Positions 1-8,096 of a stretch of DNA of 19,063 nt are shown here, piece after piece; within the stretch, counting starts at the first letter, position 1; each line of letters opens with the position of its first letter. Under the pieces are notes generated by a model. That model saw nothing but the letters and a program-made list of their open reading frames with translations, searched no databases and was not told where the DNA came from. This stretch comes from Actinomycetes bacterium (GTDB lineage: Bacteria; Actinomycetota; Thermoleophilia; Gaiellales; Gaiellaceae): NCBI GenBank assembly GCA_030624785.1, contig JAUXJK010000009.1:1-19063 (forward strand), read 5' to 3'. Position numbers and translations under genes: made by a program.

Positions 1-533
1 AGCTGATGCGAGGCAATCTGCGCACGCAGGTCCCCTCGTCGCTCGTCAGGGTTGCGCATGTTCGCGATCAGCAGACGCAGGATGCGATCGTCGAGCAACG
101 TCGGAGGGATGATCATTCCTTCCTGATAGAGCTCCCGCGACGTCGCGGGAAGACTTGCGGGTTCCATGCCTCCCACGTCCGCGTGATGGGCACGGCTGAC
201 GGCGAAGCCGACACTCGTGCGCGACACGAGCGTGATGTCTGGCAGGTGCGTCCCGCCCGTGTAGGGATCGTTGAGGATGTAGATCTCACCCTCCGCGGGC
301 TCGAGTTCCATCACGGCTGCAACGGCCTCCGGCATCGCACCAAGGTGCACCGGAATGTGCTCGGCCTGGACGATCATCCGGCCGTCGGGCGCAAAGATCG
401 CCGTAGAACAGTCGCGACGTTCTTTGATATTTGCGGAGAAAGCCGATCGGATCAGAATCGCCCCCATCTCCTCGGCGACTGCACGAAGTGCGCTACCGAT
501 CACCTGAAGCTCGACATCCATCGTTTCACTCAC
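1..533 (-). CDS. hyuB: Hydantoinase B / oxoprolinase family protein, N-terminal part (cut by window edge)
   Basis: This frame runs from GTG at 533 off the left edge with no stop, giving about 177 residues. It is the beginning of a hydantoinase B (N-methylhydantoinase beta / acetone carboxylase alpha-like) subunit, which works with HyuA in ATP-dependent hydrolysis or carboxylation of cyclic amides or ketones. Visible family signatures are LRAVAEEMGAILIRSAFSANIKER-type residues near the N terminus, the segment around AEHIPVHLGAMP, NDPYTGGTHLPDI and the histidine-rich RAHHADVGG. The GTG start overlaps the TGA of the upstream hyuA by 4 nt (GTGA), and a GGAG lies 8 nt before it at 542-545, so the two are very likely translationally coupled. 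ATG at 521 is an alternative start. The substrate cannot be told from sequence. Confidence 0.93.
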   Translation of the reverse strand, partial: MSETMDVELQVIGSALRAVAEEMGAILIRSAFSANIKERRDCSTAIFAPDGRMIVQAEHIPVHLGAMPEAVAAVMELEPAEGEIYILNDPYTGGTHLPDITLVSRTSVGFAVSRAHHADVGGMEPASLPATSRELYQEGMIIPPTLLDDRILRLLIANMRNPDERRGDLRAQIASHQ

Positions 534-2272
534 CGAGTGCGCTCCAGTCGAAGCGTTCCGTTCTCATCTGCTTCGCCCGCCCAGCCATCAGGGACCCAGC
601 ACGTTGCGCCTGCAAGATCCAGCCGAGTCGGACCGACAACGTTGGCGGTCAGCTCCGACGTGAGATCGATAGACGGTCCAGGCACGACGTCGGCGGTGCG
701 CACGGCAACGAGCTCGACCTCTCTCGTCTCGTCGGCGTAGCCATAGCGTTCGACATGCGCAGCGTGAAACGCCGCGGCGAGATCCTCGCATAGCGGCACC
801 CTCAACTCAAAGGACTGTCCCGCATATCGCAGGTCGGCCTCGCCTTCTGAGGGAAGATCGCCGACCTCGGAGAGTGGCCGAACGTAGGAGCGCACGTGAT
901 CGCGACGCTCCTCACTGCCCACAAGGCCCAGGGCCGAGAGAACACCGGCCGATTCGGGCACCAGCACCGTTGAGCAACCAAGTTCGTCGGCCAGATCGCA
1001 GGCGTGGAGAGGCCCGGCGCCACCGAACGCAATGAGTGCAAAGTCTCGCGGATCTGCACCGCGCTCGACCGACACCAGTCGAAGGGCACGAAGCATCTCG
1101 GCGTTCACAATGGATACGACATCTGCCGGATCCATTCGACCCAGCGCCGACGCAGCCGATGCACGGTCGAGCTCGAGTCCGTCGGCGAGCTGACTCGGCA
1201 GCCGATCGAGCAACAGGTTGGCATCGGTAACGGTCGCTACGGTACCGCCTCGGCCGTAGCATGCCGGCCCCGGCAAAGCGCCCGCGCTTTGCGGGCCAAC
1301 GCGCAACGCTCCCCCGGAATCGCGCCACACGATCGACCCGCCGCCGGCCCCGACCGTGTGTATGTCCACGGTGGGAAGCCGAATAGGCAAACCGCCTACG
1401 TAGCGTTCATTCGAGCGCTCGACGCGGCCGTTCGAGATCAGGCAGACATCCGTTGACGTCCCTCCCATGTCGAACGAGATCGCATTGTGGAATCCTGCAA
1501 GCTCCGCGACCCGCGCGGCCCCAACCACGCCGCCGGCTGGGCCTGACACGAGAATCCAGGAGGGATGTTCTGCGGCCTCATCAAGTGTCGAGACTCCGCC
1601 TGAGGAGCGCATCACGAGGGGCTCCGGAAGACCGGCTGCGGCACACGCCTCGGCGAGCGATCTCAGATACCGGGCGACCACGGGGCCGAGGTAAGCATCT
1701 GCGGCCGTCGTTGATGCCCGCTCGTATTCCCTGAACTCCGGCGCTACTTCGTGAGACGCCACGACGTGTTTCGTTGGATAGCGCCGGCGCAGCTCCTCGG
1801 CAACGGCGCGCTCGTGCGACGGGTCGCGAAACGCGAAAAGCAGGCACACTGCTATCGCGTCGCCTTCGATCTCGGGAAGCGTGTCGAGATCGAGTGGCAC
1901 TCGTATCCCTTCGGGACCTATTCGTTCGACAACGCCGAAGCTGCGATGGAGCGGTACAAGCGGCTCCGGATGCTCTGCGGCCAGGTCGTACAGACTGGCG
2001 CGATTCTGCCTGCGTAGATGAAGCAAGTGTTCGAATCCGCTCGTGGTTACGAGGGAGGTCGAGGCGCCCTTCCGTTCGAGAAACGCATTGGTCGCGACTG
2101 TGGTGCCATGGGTGAAACGCTGCACGCCGTCAGCACCGACGGCAGTAGCGGCGGCAATGACCGCCTGCGCTTGCTCAGGAGTCGTCGATACCTTCGCCGT
2201 TCGAATGCGTCCGTTCTCAAGGAGCACTGCGTCCGTGAAGGTTCCGCCGACATCGACACCCAGGATGGCCAC
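530..2272 (-). CDS. hyuA: Hydantoinase A / oxoprolinase family ATP-dependent subunit (first set)
   Basis: The product is about 580 residues long. It is the ATP-binding partner of HyuB and has an actin-like ATPase fold. Residues 4-13 carry the phosphate loop GVDVGGTFTD; HGTTVATNA follows at 55-63, then SGPAGGVVGA, FDMGGTSTDV, VGAGGGSI, GPACYG and FGGAGPLHA in family order. The C-terminal end (VPDGW, then a short strand ending near the stop) is complete. I chose GTG 2272 because the conserved strand starts right after it; the open frame continues upstream to ATG 2428, but that extension lacks family similarity and overlaps the divergent glycosylase gene. No clear Shine-Dalgarno sequence precedes GTG 2272. 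It is about 100 residues shorter than the second HyuA in this window (15704-17761), so the two are distant paralogues. Substrate unknown: hydantoin, oxoproline or another cyclic amide. Confidence 0.93.
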   Translation of the reverse strand: MAILGVDVGGTFTDAVLLENGRIRTAKVSTTPEQAQAVIAAATAVGADGVQRFTHGTTVATNAFLERKGASTSLVTTSGFEHLLHLRRQNRASLYDLAAEHPEPLVPLHRSFGVVERIGPEGIRVPLDLDTLPEIEGDAIAVCLLFAFRDPSHERAVAEELRRRYPTKHVVASHEVAPEFREYERASTTAADAYLGPVVARYLRSLAEACAAAGLPEPLVMRSSGGVSTLDEAAEHPSWILVSGPAGGVVGAARVAELAGFHNAISFDMGGTSTDVCLISNGRVERSNERYVGGLPIRLPTVDIHTVGAGGGSIVWRDSGGALRVGPQSAGALPGPACYGRGGTVATVTDANLLLDRLPSQLADGLELDRASAASALGRMDPADVVSIVNAEMLRALRLVSVERGADPRDFALIAFGGAGPLHACDLADELGCSTVLVPESAGVLSALGLVGSEERRDHVRSYVRPLSEVGDLPSEGEADLRYAGQSFELRVPLCEDLAAAFHAAHVERYGYADETREVELVAVRTADVVPGPSIDLTSELTANVVGPTRLDLAGATCWVPDGWAGEADENGTLRLERTR

Positions 2273-2338
2273 GATGCACCATTCAACACGGTCCGCGGGC
2301 GCGGCGCCGACCTGTCGCGCCGTGCGAGGATGCTCTCC

Positions 2339-3358
2339 ATGCCTCAGGCGGCCGGTACACGCTTCACGCTCCAACTCCGAGGACCCTCCGGTGAGCCGGT
2401 TGATTTTGCACGCACCGCTCTTTCCCATGGCCTCACAAGCGTCGCGCCTTTCTCGGTCTCCGAGAACGGCAATCAGCTGAACGCGGTTCTTCGAGTAGCG
2501 GGCGGACGTCCGCGGCTCGTTCAGCTAGAAACGGGCCGCCCAAGCCACGCCGAAGCTGACACCAGCAAGGCTTCCAGCTGCCGGGTACGCGTCGCGGGCC
2601 GCGCATTGAGCAAGGTCGAGCGAGCCGACGTCCGCACAACGCTTCGGCGGATGCTCGCTCTCGACGTCGATCTCGGACCGTTCTACGAGCTCGTGGAGGA
2701 TGACCCACTGCTGTCGTGGGCGCGCGCGGGAGCCGGCCGAATGGTGCGCAGCCAGACCGTGTTCGAAGATGTCGTGCGCACTATCTGCACAACGAACTGC
2801 GCCTTCTCAGCGACTCGACGGATGATCACCGCGCTCGTCGAGCGTTTCGGCGACGCCGCGGATGGATCCCAGACCCTCATGGCAGCGTCCGACAGCTCGG
2901 CCGAGGGTCGCAGCTTTCCCACGCCATCTGCGTGGGCGAGGGCCGGCGCCTCTGGACTGCGGGAGCTAGCGGGTCTTGGCTATCGCGCCGACTATGTCGC
3001 AGCGATCGCCTGCAACGTGGCGAGCGGTGAACTTGATCTCGAGCTGCTCCGCCCGGCAGAATCAAGTTCGCTCGACGATGACAGCGCGCGCACCGAGCTA
3101 CTAACTCTGCCAGGGATCGGGCCCTCCGGCGCAGCGCACGCGATGATGTTGATGGGCCGGAATTCGTCGCTTATTCTCGACTCGTGGAGCAGACCTGCGT
3201 ATGCCCGTGTCTCCGGCGCCACGCTTGACGATCGCGCCATCGTTAGCCGATTTGCACGCTACGGCCCGTACGCGGGGCTCGCGTTCTGGCTCGTTGTAAC
3301 GCACAGCTGGAGCTCCCCACAGGCATCGACCGCTAGCACCGCTGTCTACCCCGTATAG
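2339..3358 (+). CDS. HhH-GPD DNA glycosylase (AlkA/OGG-like base-excision repair)
   Basis: A 339-residue protein of the DNA-3-methyladenine glycosylase II / 8-oxoguanine glycosylase superfamily, which removes damaged bases from DNA. Residues 140-161 (FEDVVRTICTTNCAFSATRR) match the conserved first helix of the HhH-GPD core. Residues 257-271 (LPGIGPSGAAHAMML) are the helix-hairpin-helix, and Asp281 in LILDSW is the expected catalytic aspartate. The lysine that bifunctional OGG enzymes carry in the hairpin is absent (Ser at that place), which suggests a monofunctional glycosylase. The start at ATG 2339 is supported by GAGGA at 2326-2330. The frame is open back to 2018, but that part is antisense to hyuA and looks like shadow. 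Divergent from hyuA across 66 bp. Exact lesion specificity is unknown. Confidence 0.85.
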   Translation: MPQAAGTRFTLQLRGPSGEPVDFARTALSHGLTSVAPFSVSENGNQLNAVLRVAGGRPRLVQLETGRPSHAEADTSKASSCRVRVAGRALSKVERADVRTTLRRMLALDVDLGPFYELVEDDPLLSWARAGAGRMVRSQTVFEDVVRTICTTNCAFSATRRMITALVERFGDAADGSQTLMAASDSSAEGRSFPTPSAWARAGASGLRELAGLGYRADYVAAIACNVASGELDLELLRPAESSSLDDDSARTELLTLPGIGPSGAAHAMMLMGRNSSLILDSWSRPAYARVSGATLDDRAIVSRFARYGPYAGLAFWLVVTHSWSSPQASTASTAVYPV

Positions 3359-3359
3359 T
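3354..3359 (+). promoter_or_regulatory. Possible -10 box for the fasciclin/OmpA gene
   Basis: TATAGT (five of six matches to the TATAAT consensus) overlaps the stop codon of the glycosylase gene and lies 21 nt before ATG 3381. It would give a leader of roughly 15 nt. No convincing -35 hexamer sits 16-18 nt upstream, so the call is tentative. The gene could instead be cotranscribed with the glycosylase, whose stop is only 22 nt before it. Confidence 0.3.
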
Positions 3360-3380
3360 GCCCGCCCAGGCAACTCCCTT

Positions 3381-5768
3381 ATGCCAGGCAGGCTGACAGA
3401 CCACATCTCCGAGCTCATTGGAGCAGACCAGCTCGAACGTCTGAGCTCGATTCTTCAGACGACCCCTGCCGCAGCCTCCACTGCCCTGCGCACGGCCCTG
3501 GACGCAACCGTTGAAGGCCTCGCCGAGGTCGCGACGCCGGCCGGCGGAACGACGCGACTCGGCGTAATGTTTGAGCAAGAAGGCATCACGGCGCTCGATC
3601 GCCTCGACGATGTGCTCAGACGTGGCGAAGATGTGGATGGAACGCGGTTGGCGGCCGACATCCTGGGGCCCCGCGTCGACGACGTCGCAGACTCGGTCAG
3701 CTCGGCAGCGAGCCTTGGCAGCCGCGACGCAGGGCTTCTCACCCTCGGTTTCGCCGCGCCCCTTGCCGTGTCGACCTTGGCACGACGACAGCGCGACGAG
3801 ACACTCACTGCAGCCGCCATCGGCGCGCTCCTCATCGCAGAGCGAGACGAGAACGCCGCCGCGCTTGCCGCTGGCAGCAAAGCAGCCCCTCCACCAACCG
3901 CGGAGGCCCAACTAGCAGCGAAGGCGCTGGACGCTACCCGCGAGGAGACAGCGCGTCACGAGGTTGAGGAAGAACGCAGGCGCAAGTACGCATGGCCGTT
4001 CATCGTTCTCTTCGCGATCATCGGCGTGATCCTGGCGATCGTCCTCACGACGACGCTTGGCGGCAGCGACGATGAACCCCCGGCCCCGACCGAATCTGCA
4101 GAGGCCGAGGAGCCCGCTACCGAACCCTCCACGCCACCCCCACCCGCAGAACCGGAACCTCCAACTGACGTCCTCGCAATCGCGAGCGCCGACGGAGGTT
4201 TCTCGATCCTGCTCGGCGCTCTCGATGCAACCGGGCTCGACGCCGAGCTCAGCGGCGCGGGACCCTTAACACTCCTGGCGCCGACCGACGAAGCCTTCGA
4301 ATCGTTACCCGACGGCGTCGTCGAGAGTCTCCTTGCAGATCCAGTTCGCCTGCAAGAGCTCCTCAGCGCACACGTACTCGACGGCGTACATACGAAGGAC
4401 GCGCTCGGGGAGCGTTCCGACGTTCCGACCCAGGACGGGCGGCCGCTCGTGATCGAGTTGGACGGCACGACACTGGTGATTGGCGGGGCGACGGTCATAA
4501 AGGCCGATCAGCGAGCCCAGAACGGCATGTTGCACAGCATTGACGCCGTGATCGAGCCAGAGGGCTTCGACCTCATCGTCAGCGACGCCACGACGGTTCT
4601 CGATGTCGCGCGCGACGCGGGTTCCTTCTCGACGCTGCTAGGTGCGCTCGATACGGCGAACCTGTCCGAGACACTCGCCGGAGAGGGGCCCTTCACCCTG
4701 CTCGCTCCGACCGACGAGGCCTTCGCGAAGTTGCCTGAGGGAGCGCTTGACACGGTCCTCGCGGATCCAGCAGCTCTCGAGCAACTTCTGACCGCACACG
4801 TGACGGGCGGTGTTCAATTGAGCTCGGCGCTCGCCGATCGTTCCGAGATCGTGACGATCACGGGCCAGATCCTCCCGATTGTCACAGAGGGCACGAGCGT
4901 GACGATTGGTGGCTCGCTCATAACGACGGCGGATATCGAGGCGGACAACGGCATCGTCCACGTCGTCGATAGCGTCATCTTTCCGGAAGGTCTCGCGCTC
5001 GGATCTGACGAGACGGCGATCGACGTTCTCGAGACGACCGACGAGTTCACCTCGTTTCTTGATGCGCTCGCGACCACCGGCCAGGCTGACACGCTACGAG
5101 GTCCCGGACCGTACACCCTCTTCGCCCCGACGAACGACGCATTCGCCGCACTCCCGGAATCGGTTCAAGCGCAGCTCGCTGATGATCCAGAATTGCTGGA
5201 ATCCGTGTTAGGCGCGCATTTCGCCAACGGAGCACTCGACGCGACAACCATCGCCGCAGGCGACTCGTTTCAGGTGAGCAGCGGCGACAGCATTGCAGTG
5301 ATCTCAGACGGCGATTTGATCTGGATCGGCGGCACACGCATCGTCGAGTCACTCGACTCCGGCAATGCTGTTGTTCATGTGGTCGACCGCGTGATCATTC
5401 CACCCTCGTTCGCGGCCGCAGGCACGGTCAACGAGCTTCTCGCCCTATCGCCGGTCAGGTTTCAGGTCGCGAGCGTCGAGCTGACCCCGGCGGGCCAACG
5501 CGTATTGAACAGAACTGCCGCATACCTACGGACGAACCCCGTGGCTACCGAGGTCGGAGGCCACACAGACTCGGATGGCGACGAGGAACCAAACCTCGAG
5601 CTCAGCGTGGAGCGTGCTCAGACCGTGGTCGACTTCCTGGTGGCCAGCGGCGTCGACCCGAATCTCCTGACTGCCGTCGGTTACGGCGAAGCCCAACCGG
5701 TGGCGAGCAACTCGACCAACGCGGGCAAGACACTTAACCGCCGCATCGAGTTCACGATCCTCGGCTAG
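3381..5768 (+). CDS. Membrane-anchored DUF937-like / triple fasciclin (FAS1) / OmpA-like protein
   Basis: A 795-residue multidomain envelope protein. Residues 1-165 resemble DUF937: a helical repeat region opening with ELIGADQLERLSSILQTTPA. A charged stretch at about 175-202 leads into one transmembrane helix at 203-226, followed by an acidic proline-rich linker (229-262). Three FAS1 domains follow at about 262-392, 401-534 and 545-673, each with the FAPTDEAF-type motif (LLAPTDEAF, LLAPTDEAF, LFAPTNDAF) and a VHVVD-type second motif (LHSID in the first). Residues 690-795 are an OmpA-like peptidoglycan-binding domain (GHTDSDG, LSVERAQ, GYGEAQPV, LNRRIEF). The likely topology is cytoplasmic DUF937, then extracellular FAS1 adhesion modules with an OmpA domain gripping the cell wall. 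Start ATG 3381 fits the DUF937 N terminus; only a weak AGG precedes it. Role in adhesion or envelope organisation is inferred. Confidence 0.9.
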   Translation: MPGRLTDHISELIGADQLERLSSILQTTPAAASTALRTALDATVEGLAEVATPAGGTTRLGVMFEQEGITALDRLDDVLRRGEDVDGTRLAADILGPRVDDVADSVSSAASLGSRDAGLLTLGFAAPLAVSTLARRQRDETLTAAAIGALLIAERDENAAALAAGSKAAPPPTAEAQLAAKALDATREETARHEVEEERRRKYAWPFIVLFAIIGVILAIVLTTTLGGSDDEPPAPTESAEAEEPATEPSTPPPPAEPEPPTDVLAIASADGGFSILLGALDATGLDAELSGAGPLTLLAPTDEAFESLPDGVVESLLADPVRLQELLSAHVLDGVHTKDALGERSDVPTQDGRPLVIELDGTTLVIGGATVIKADQRAQNGMLHSIDAVIEPEGFDLIVSDATTVLDVARDAGSFSTLLGALDTANLSETLAGEGPFTLLAPTDEAFAKLPEGALDTVLADPAALEQLLTAHVTGGVQLSSALADRSEIVTITGQILPIVTEGTSVTIGGSLITTADIEADNGIVHVVDSVIFPEGLALGSDETAIDVLETTDEFTSFLDALATTGQADTLRGPGPYTLFAPTNDAFAALPESVQAQLADDPELLESVLGAHFANGALDATTIAAGDSFQVSSGDSIAVISDGDLIWIGGTRIVESLDSGNAVVHVVDRVIIPPSFAAAGTVNELLALSPVRFQVASVELTPAGQRVLNRTAAYLRTNPVATEVGGHTDSDGDEEPNLELSVERAQTVVDFLVASGVDPNLLTAVGYGEAQPVASNSTNAGKTLNRRIEFTILG

Positions 5769-5792
5769 ACCAGCTTCACGATCGCTTCTGAG

Positions 5793-5814
5793 CGCGCCCA
5801 GTCAGGCAGGCGCG
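5793..5814. terminator. Possible hairpin between convergent genes
   Basis: Inverted repeat CGCGCC (5793-5798) and GGCGCG (5809-5814) with a 10-nt loop. It lies between the stop of the fasciclin/OmpA gene (5768) and the stop of the transporter gene (5802-5804), which it straddles. There is no T-run, so it is at best a weak bidirectional terminator. Confidence 0.2.
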
Positions 5815-6755
5815 GAGTCTGGCTCACGAGAGTTGCCGCCTAGCAATGAAGGTGCGAAGTTCACGAGGGCGACGCCTGCGATTGCGAACACCATGCCGAT
5901 CAATACGACCGCATCCGGTGCATTGCCGAAACCGATCTCGATGAGAATGGCTCCTGCGGGAACCAGGAATAGGAACGCCGAGGCGATGGTCGCATCCATC
6001 CTACGAAGCGCGCCGAAGAATGCCAGGGTTGCGAGCGCAGAGGCGAGGAAAGCAAGGTAAGCCAGTGAGATCCAGAGCTCACCCGAGCCCCAATCCGTGC
6101 CGCTGGCTCCGTCGATTCCGAACGCAAGGGCAAGTAGAACAACCGCACCGATCAGAAACTGTGCAGCGGTGAATCCGACCAGATCGATCTTTGGGTCCTG
6201 TTCGATCAGCCACTTCATGATGAGCGTGCCAATGCCCCAGCCCGCCGCACCGAGCAACGCCAGGACCATGCCCAACACGAAGTCGCCAGTATCTCGGCCG
6301 CCGCCCAACTGCGACGACACCATCAGAACCACCCCGGCGAATCCCGTCAGGAGCCCGACTATTCCCAACCAGTTGGTCTTGGTCTTGAGGAAGATCCAAC
6401 CGAGGATGAGCACGAAGAACGGCGTCGTATTCGCGAGCACCGACGCGTTGGCTGCACCCGCACGAGCAGTACCTTCCGAGAGTCCCTCAAGAAACAACAC
6501 GACCATCAGCATGCTCGTGACGAACGCCCAGAACCACATTCTTCGACCTCGCGGAAGGCGGGCGCCCAGTATTGGCAAGAGGATCAACAGCACAAGAGCT
6601 GCCGGGGCGGTGCGAAGGGCAGAGATCATGATCGCCGACGTATGACCGGCTGCCTCCGCGGTTACCCGAAACGAGCCGCTCCACACGCCGACCGCGAATA
6701 GCAGGAGTGAGACGCCGACAAGCGACCCAGCAGTCGGCGTTCGCCAGGTCCGCAT
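5802..6755 (-). CDS. EamA/DMT-superfamily transporter
   Basis: A 317-residue integral membrane protein with about ten hydrophobic helices arranged as two EamA repeats (roughly residues 10-150 and 165-305). It is a drug/metabolite transporter superfamily permease. Family-like features are the first helix ending in VWSGSFRVTAEAA, a WFWAFVTSMLMVVLFLEGLS region, and the SVLANTTPFFVLILGW helix pair, echoed in the second half by ASAFLFLVPAGAILIEIG. Substrates of such permeases (amino acids, metabolites, drugs) cannot be predicted from sequence. The ATG at 6755 is supported by a TANNNT hexamer exactly 6 nt upstream. It is transcribed alone, convergent with the fasciclin/OmpA gene. Confidence 0.9.
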   Translation of the reverse strand: MRTWRTPTAGSLVGVSLLLFAVGVWSGSFRVTAEAAGHTSAIMISALRTAPAALVLLILLPILGARLPRGRRMWFWAFVTSMLMVVLFLEGLSEGTARAGAANASVLANTTPFFVLILGWIFLKTKTNWLGIVGLLTGFAGVVLMVSSQLGGGRDTGDFVLGMVLALLGAAGWGIGTLIMKWLIEQDPKIDLVGFTAAQFLIGAVVLLALAFGIDGASGTDWGSGELWISLAYLAFLASALATLAFFGALRRMDATIASAFLFLVPAGAILIEIGFGNAPDAVVLIGMVFAIAGVALVNFAPSLLGGNSREPDSAPA

Positions 6756-6761
6756 CGCGCC

Positions 6762-6767
6762 ACTGTA
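6762..6767 (-). promoter_or_regulatory. Leaderless-type -10 hexamer for the EamA transporter
   Basis: On the minus strand TACAGT is followed by exactly 6 nt and then the ATG at 6755. The spacing puts transcription start on or next to the start codon, as in leaderless actinobacterial genes. No Shine-Dalgarno sequence is present, which agrees with this reading. Confidence 0.5.
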
Positions 6768-6794
6768 TCCGCCGGCGAGATCCTTGAACCTGCC

Positions 6795-6983
6795 GTGACC
6801 TACATGGGTTTGCGAGAAATCCTCGGAGGAGGAGATCTCCTCTCCATCGCCAAGCCTCTTGGCATGATGGGCCGGTTTCGCCGCACACTGCGCCGACGCG
6901 CGATGCTTCGCGCCTGGGCTCGAGGAGAGCTCGACTTCGCAGGCGCGCTGTCACGAAGCCCTGGCCTGCCGCGCGAGCTCTAG
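6795..6983 (+). CDS. Doubtful 62-aa basic protein
   Basis: A short frame from GTG 6795 (or ATG 6804) fills most of the 224-bp gap between the transporter and the Mau-like operon. The product is basic (an arginine-rich block GRFRRTLRRRAMLRAWARGEL), with no recognised domain, signal peptide or membrane helix. In favour: no annotated gene covers this space, and its TAG overlaps the stop codon of the facing gene at the palindrome CTAG (6980-6983). Against: no ribosome-binding site or TANNNT hexamer at a useful distance, and third-position GC (about two thirds by my count) is not distinctive. It may be chance. Confidence 0.3.
   Translation: MTYMGLREILGGGDLLSIAKPLGMMGRFRRTLRRRAMLRAWARGELDFAGALSRSPGLPREL
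6829..6842. repeat. 14-bp perfect palindrome
   Basis: GAGGAGATCTCCTC is a perfect 14-bp palindrome inside the doubtful small frame, 74 bp upstream of the transporter start. It could be an operator for the transporter gene or a chance feature. Confidence 0.4.
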
Positions 6984-7429
6984 TCGGCCTGCTTCCGACG
7001 TTCGATACGCAGTTCACGCAGGACGGTATTAGCCTCAGCCACAACACGAGCGGTGTTCCGTGATGCTCGTATGACTGCGTAGAGACAGAATGGGCGCCCT
7101 TTGACGGTAAAGAATCGTTGGTGACCTAGCTGGTGACGACGGGCGTTGAGCACGGCGTTGGGACTGAAGTCACCAGGTGCAAGTCGTCGCGGCGCGCGTC
7201 TGGCTCGATAGAGACCCTTGCTGGCGAGCTGCGGCCTGTACTCCGTTAGCGCAATGAACACACCACCGGTTGGCATAGTGCGGGTCGCTCGCGGTCCGAA
7301 CTCTCCGTCCCGCGACGGAATCGCATAGTTGGCGATGTGCAGCGTGACGATCCCATCTCTCTTTGACGCACGAGCGTCCCAGCCTCGCGGTAGTTCAACC
7401 GTCACGCCATGTGCCGACATCGGCTTCAC
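6980..7429 (-). CDS. Conserved-looking soluble protein of unknown function, last gene of Mau-like operon
   Basis: A soluble protein of about 149 residues with no signal peptide, membrane helix or recognised catalytic motif. It opens with a predicted strand pattern (VTVELPRGWDARASKRDGIV), continues with HIANYAIP, GGVFIALTEY, and ends with a QRFFTVKGRPFCLYAVI segment followed by an amphipathic helix. This arrangement reminds me of uncharacterised actinobacterial proteins, but I cannot name a family. GTG 7429 overlaps the TGA of the preceding membrane-protein gene by 4 nt (GTGA), implying coupled translation; ATG 7420 is an alternative. The frame runs further upstream to 7582, but that part overlaps the membrane-protein gene. 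Its place as the last gene after MauE/MauD-like genes suggests a role linked to that export and folding unit. Confidence 0.75.
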   Translation of the reverse strand: MKPMSAHGVTVELPRGWDARASKRDGIVTLHIANYAIPSRDGEFGPRATRTMPTGGVFIALTEYRPQLASKGLYRARRAPRRLAPGDFSPNAVLNARRHQLGHQRFFTVKGRPFCLYAVIRASRNTARVVAEANTVLRELRIERRKQAD

Positions 7430-8013
7430 CCGAATATCACCGCGAGTGCAGCCGCTAGTGCACCCAGCTGGACCGCCGCCGTCGCACGTCGCGCAGGTCG
7501 ATCCAGGCGAGAGATCAATCCGGCGGCGCGAGCGAGGTCGTTCGGCCGACGTACAAAGCCGCCTGTAGCCGCGCCTACCCATCGAACCAGGCCGAACACT
7601 CCGCCAATGAGCAGTCCGGCTGCGATGGATCCGGACAGGAGGGCTGACGCCATGGCCACATAGGTGGCGGACGCGGTCACGATCGTTACAACGCCGAGGC
7701 CTAGTTGAAGACCGAAACCAAGCCCGTACACCCAGCCGCGGTATCGAAAGAGCCAGGTCTCATCGACCTGCCGTTCGATCGTCGGCAGCTTGCGGCGGGC
7801 GATCCCGAGATCAAAGACGAGACCTACGGCGAGCAACGCGGTGAGCACTACGAGTGGGACTGTGCCGTGGATACGAATCAAGCTCCCGAGTGCGCCGAGT
7901 GCGGCGCCCATGCCCGCGCCGGCCAAAACGCTTCCGAACAGGAAGAAGCCCATCGTCACGATGTAGCGCTGTCCCCGGCCCCGCTCCCCGAGCGGCGTGA
8001 TGCTCCCCAGCAT
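7426..8013 (-). CDS. Multi-pass membrane protein of unknown function in Mau-like operon
   Basis: A 195-residue hydrophobic protein with about five membrane segments, near residues 22-48, 52-72, 95-115, 116-146 and 178-194. A glycine/alanine-rich first helix (FGSVLAGAGMGAALGALGSL) and a conserved-looking cytosolic-type stretch RRKLPTIERQVDETWLFRYRGWVYG separate the helix pairs. It contains no cysteine at all, so it is not a CcdA/DsbD-type thiol carrier. ATG 8013 is preceded by AGGCGAG at a usable distance; ATG 7953 (MGFF) is a possible internal start. It lies 83 nt after the MauD-like gene and is coupled by GTGA to the next gene. Function unknown; a partner or channel for the same system is a guess from position. 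Confidence 0.8.
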   Translation of the reverse strand: MLGSITPLGERGRGQRYIVTMGFFLFGSVLAGAGMGAALGALGSLIRIHGTVPLVVLTALLAVGLVFDLGIARRKLPTIERQVDETWLFRYRGWVYGLGFGLQLGLGVVTIVTASATYVAMASALLSGSIAAGLLIGGVFGLVRWVGAATGGFVRRPNDLARAAGLISRLDRPARRATAAVQLGALAAALAVIFG

Positions 8014-8096
8014 CGACTCGCCTCAGGGCGACCATGTCGAACGCGCTGCGCCAATGGCAGCGAGGCTGACGCCAATCCAGACGAGCGGGCTCGTGG

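Noticed and set aside
2028..2046. GTTCGAATCC string resembling a tRNA T-loop
   Set aside because: It lies inside the conserved coding region of hyuA and no acceptor, D or anticodon stems surround it.
2018..2338. N-terminal extension of the DNA glycosylase frame by 107 codons
   Set aside because: It is antisense to the conserved start of hyuA, has no family similarity, and GAGGA before ATG 2339 marks a better start.
7430..7582. Longer start for the last Mau-operon gene
   Set aside because: The extra 51 codons overlap the membrane-protein gene entirely, and GTG 7429 gives the standard 4-nt coupling overlap.
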